7,178 nt of DNA from CAYYNP01 sp964472545 (GTDB lineage Bacteria; Planctomycetota; Planctomycetia; Pirellulales; Thermoguttaceae), in assembly GCA_964472545.1 (NCBI GenBank), contig CAYYNP010000414.1, positions 1-7,178 on the forward strand, read 5' to 3'. A program made the translations under genes and the position numbers. This document shows, piece after piece, positions 7,012-7,178 of this stretch. The first letter of the stretch is position 1, and every line of letters begins with the position of its first letter. Below the pieces are notes generated by a model that did no database searches, was not told where the DNA came from, and worked only from the letters and a program-made list of their open reading frames with translations.

Positions 7012-7020
7012 CTTCCTTTC
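7012..7020 (-). promoter_or_regulatory. Ribosome binding site deciding the start of the large mosaic gene
   Basis: On the minus strand this is GAAAGGAAG, with core AAGGA (7014-7018) 7 bases before the ATG at 7006. It favours this start over an in-frame ATG at 7078. The latter would add 24 non-hydrophobic residues before the signal sequence and would lie at or above the predicted transcription start. Confidence 0.7.
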
Positions 7021-7078
7021 CAGGAGAGTAAGGATTCTCGCACAAGATCGGCATCGCAAAACACGATCCCACCCCCAT

Positions 7079-7107
7079 TGGATATCGTGTTGCGGGGTAG
7101 AAGTCAA
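7079..7107 (-). promoter_or_regulatory. Predicted sigma70-like promoter for the large mosaic gene
   Basis: On the minus strand TTGACT (7102-7107, five of six matches to the -35 consensus) is followed by 17 bases and TATCCA (7079-7084, a weak -10). Transcription would start near 7071, leaving a leader of about 65 bases. The remaining upstream sequence (7108-7178) shows no gene or other site I can support. The -10 is poor, so this is a tentative call. Confidence 0.4.
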
Positions 7108-7178
7108 GTTTCTTGCCGGCCGGAGCAGGAGAACTGCAAAGTCGATTCGCGGGAGTGGAAAAGGGGGACTGGCTCCGA

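Noticed and set aside
7007..7078. Upstream in-frame start of the mosaic gene at 7078
   Set aside because: It lacks a ribosome binding site, would put 24 polar residues before the signal sequence, and abuts the predicted -10 box. The ATG at 7006 has a good site.

Overview
The window is a high-GC, leftward-transcribed stretch, with sampled coding blocks around 59-73% GC by hand count. Every gene I can support lies on the minus strand. The gene content is exported PQQ-type beta-propeller proteins, a ThuA-domain protein, and C-terminal malectin-like and DNRLRE/CBM96-like modules. That combination is typical of Planctomycetes, most likely Pirellulales or a related metagenomic lineage. The assignment rests on remembered family resemblance, not on a search.

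Layout in the direction of transcription, from high to low coordinates. Positions 7007-7178 hold a 5' leader with a plausible sigma70-like promoter. Positions 2441-7006 encode a 1521-residue exported mosaic protein. It has a signal sequence, a first PQQ-like propeller, a Rossmann methyltransferase-like domain, a second propeller with a Cys/His-rich patch, a malectin-like domain, another beta-sandwich and a terminal DNRLRE/CBM96-like domain. Seven bases after its stop codon lies a perfect 30-bp inverted repeat at 2353-2433. Each arm of this repeat contains its own near-perfect palindrome, which gives it the architecture of a REPIN (paired inverted REP elements). Positions 1408-2298 encode a secreted ThuA-domain protein. 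The following 153-bp gap holds a short strong hairpin and a good promoter (TTGACA, 17 bp, CACAAT). Positions 1-1254 encode a second, separate exported PQQ-like propeller protein that runs off the left edge with probably only a few dozen residues missing.

The three genes point the same way, with gaps of 142 and 153 bp. All three begin with an export signal, so they act outside the cytoplasm. ThuA and PQQ-propeller proteins are frequent neighbours in planctomycete genomes and are usually linked, by inference only, to carbohydrate handling or cell-surface functions. No substrate can be read from the sequence.

No RNA gene, CRISPR array, transposase or phage gene was found. The two points most worth a second look are the REPIN-like element and the methyltransferase-like domain. 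That domain sits between two propellers of an exported protein, has degenerate SAM-binding motifs, and lies in a segment of lower GC than the rest of the gene.
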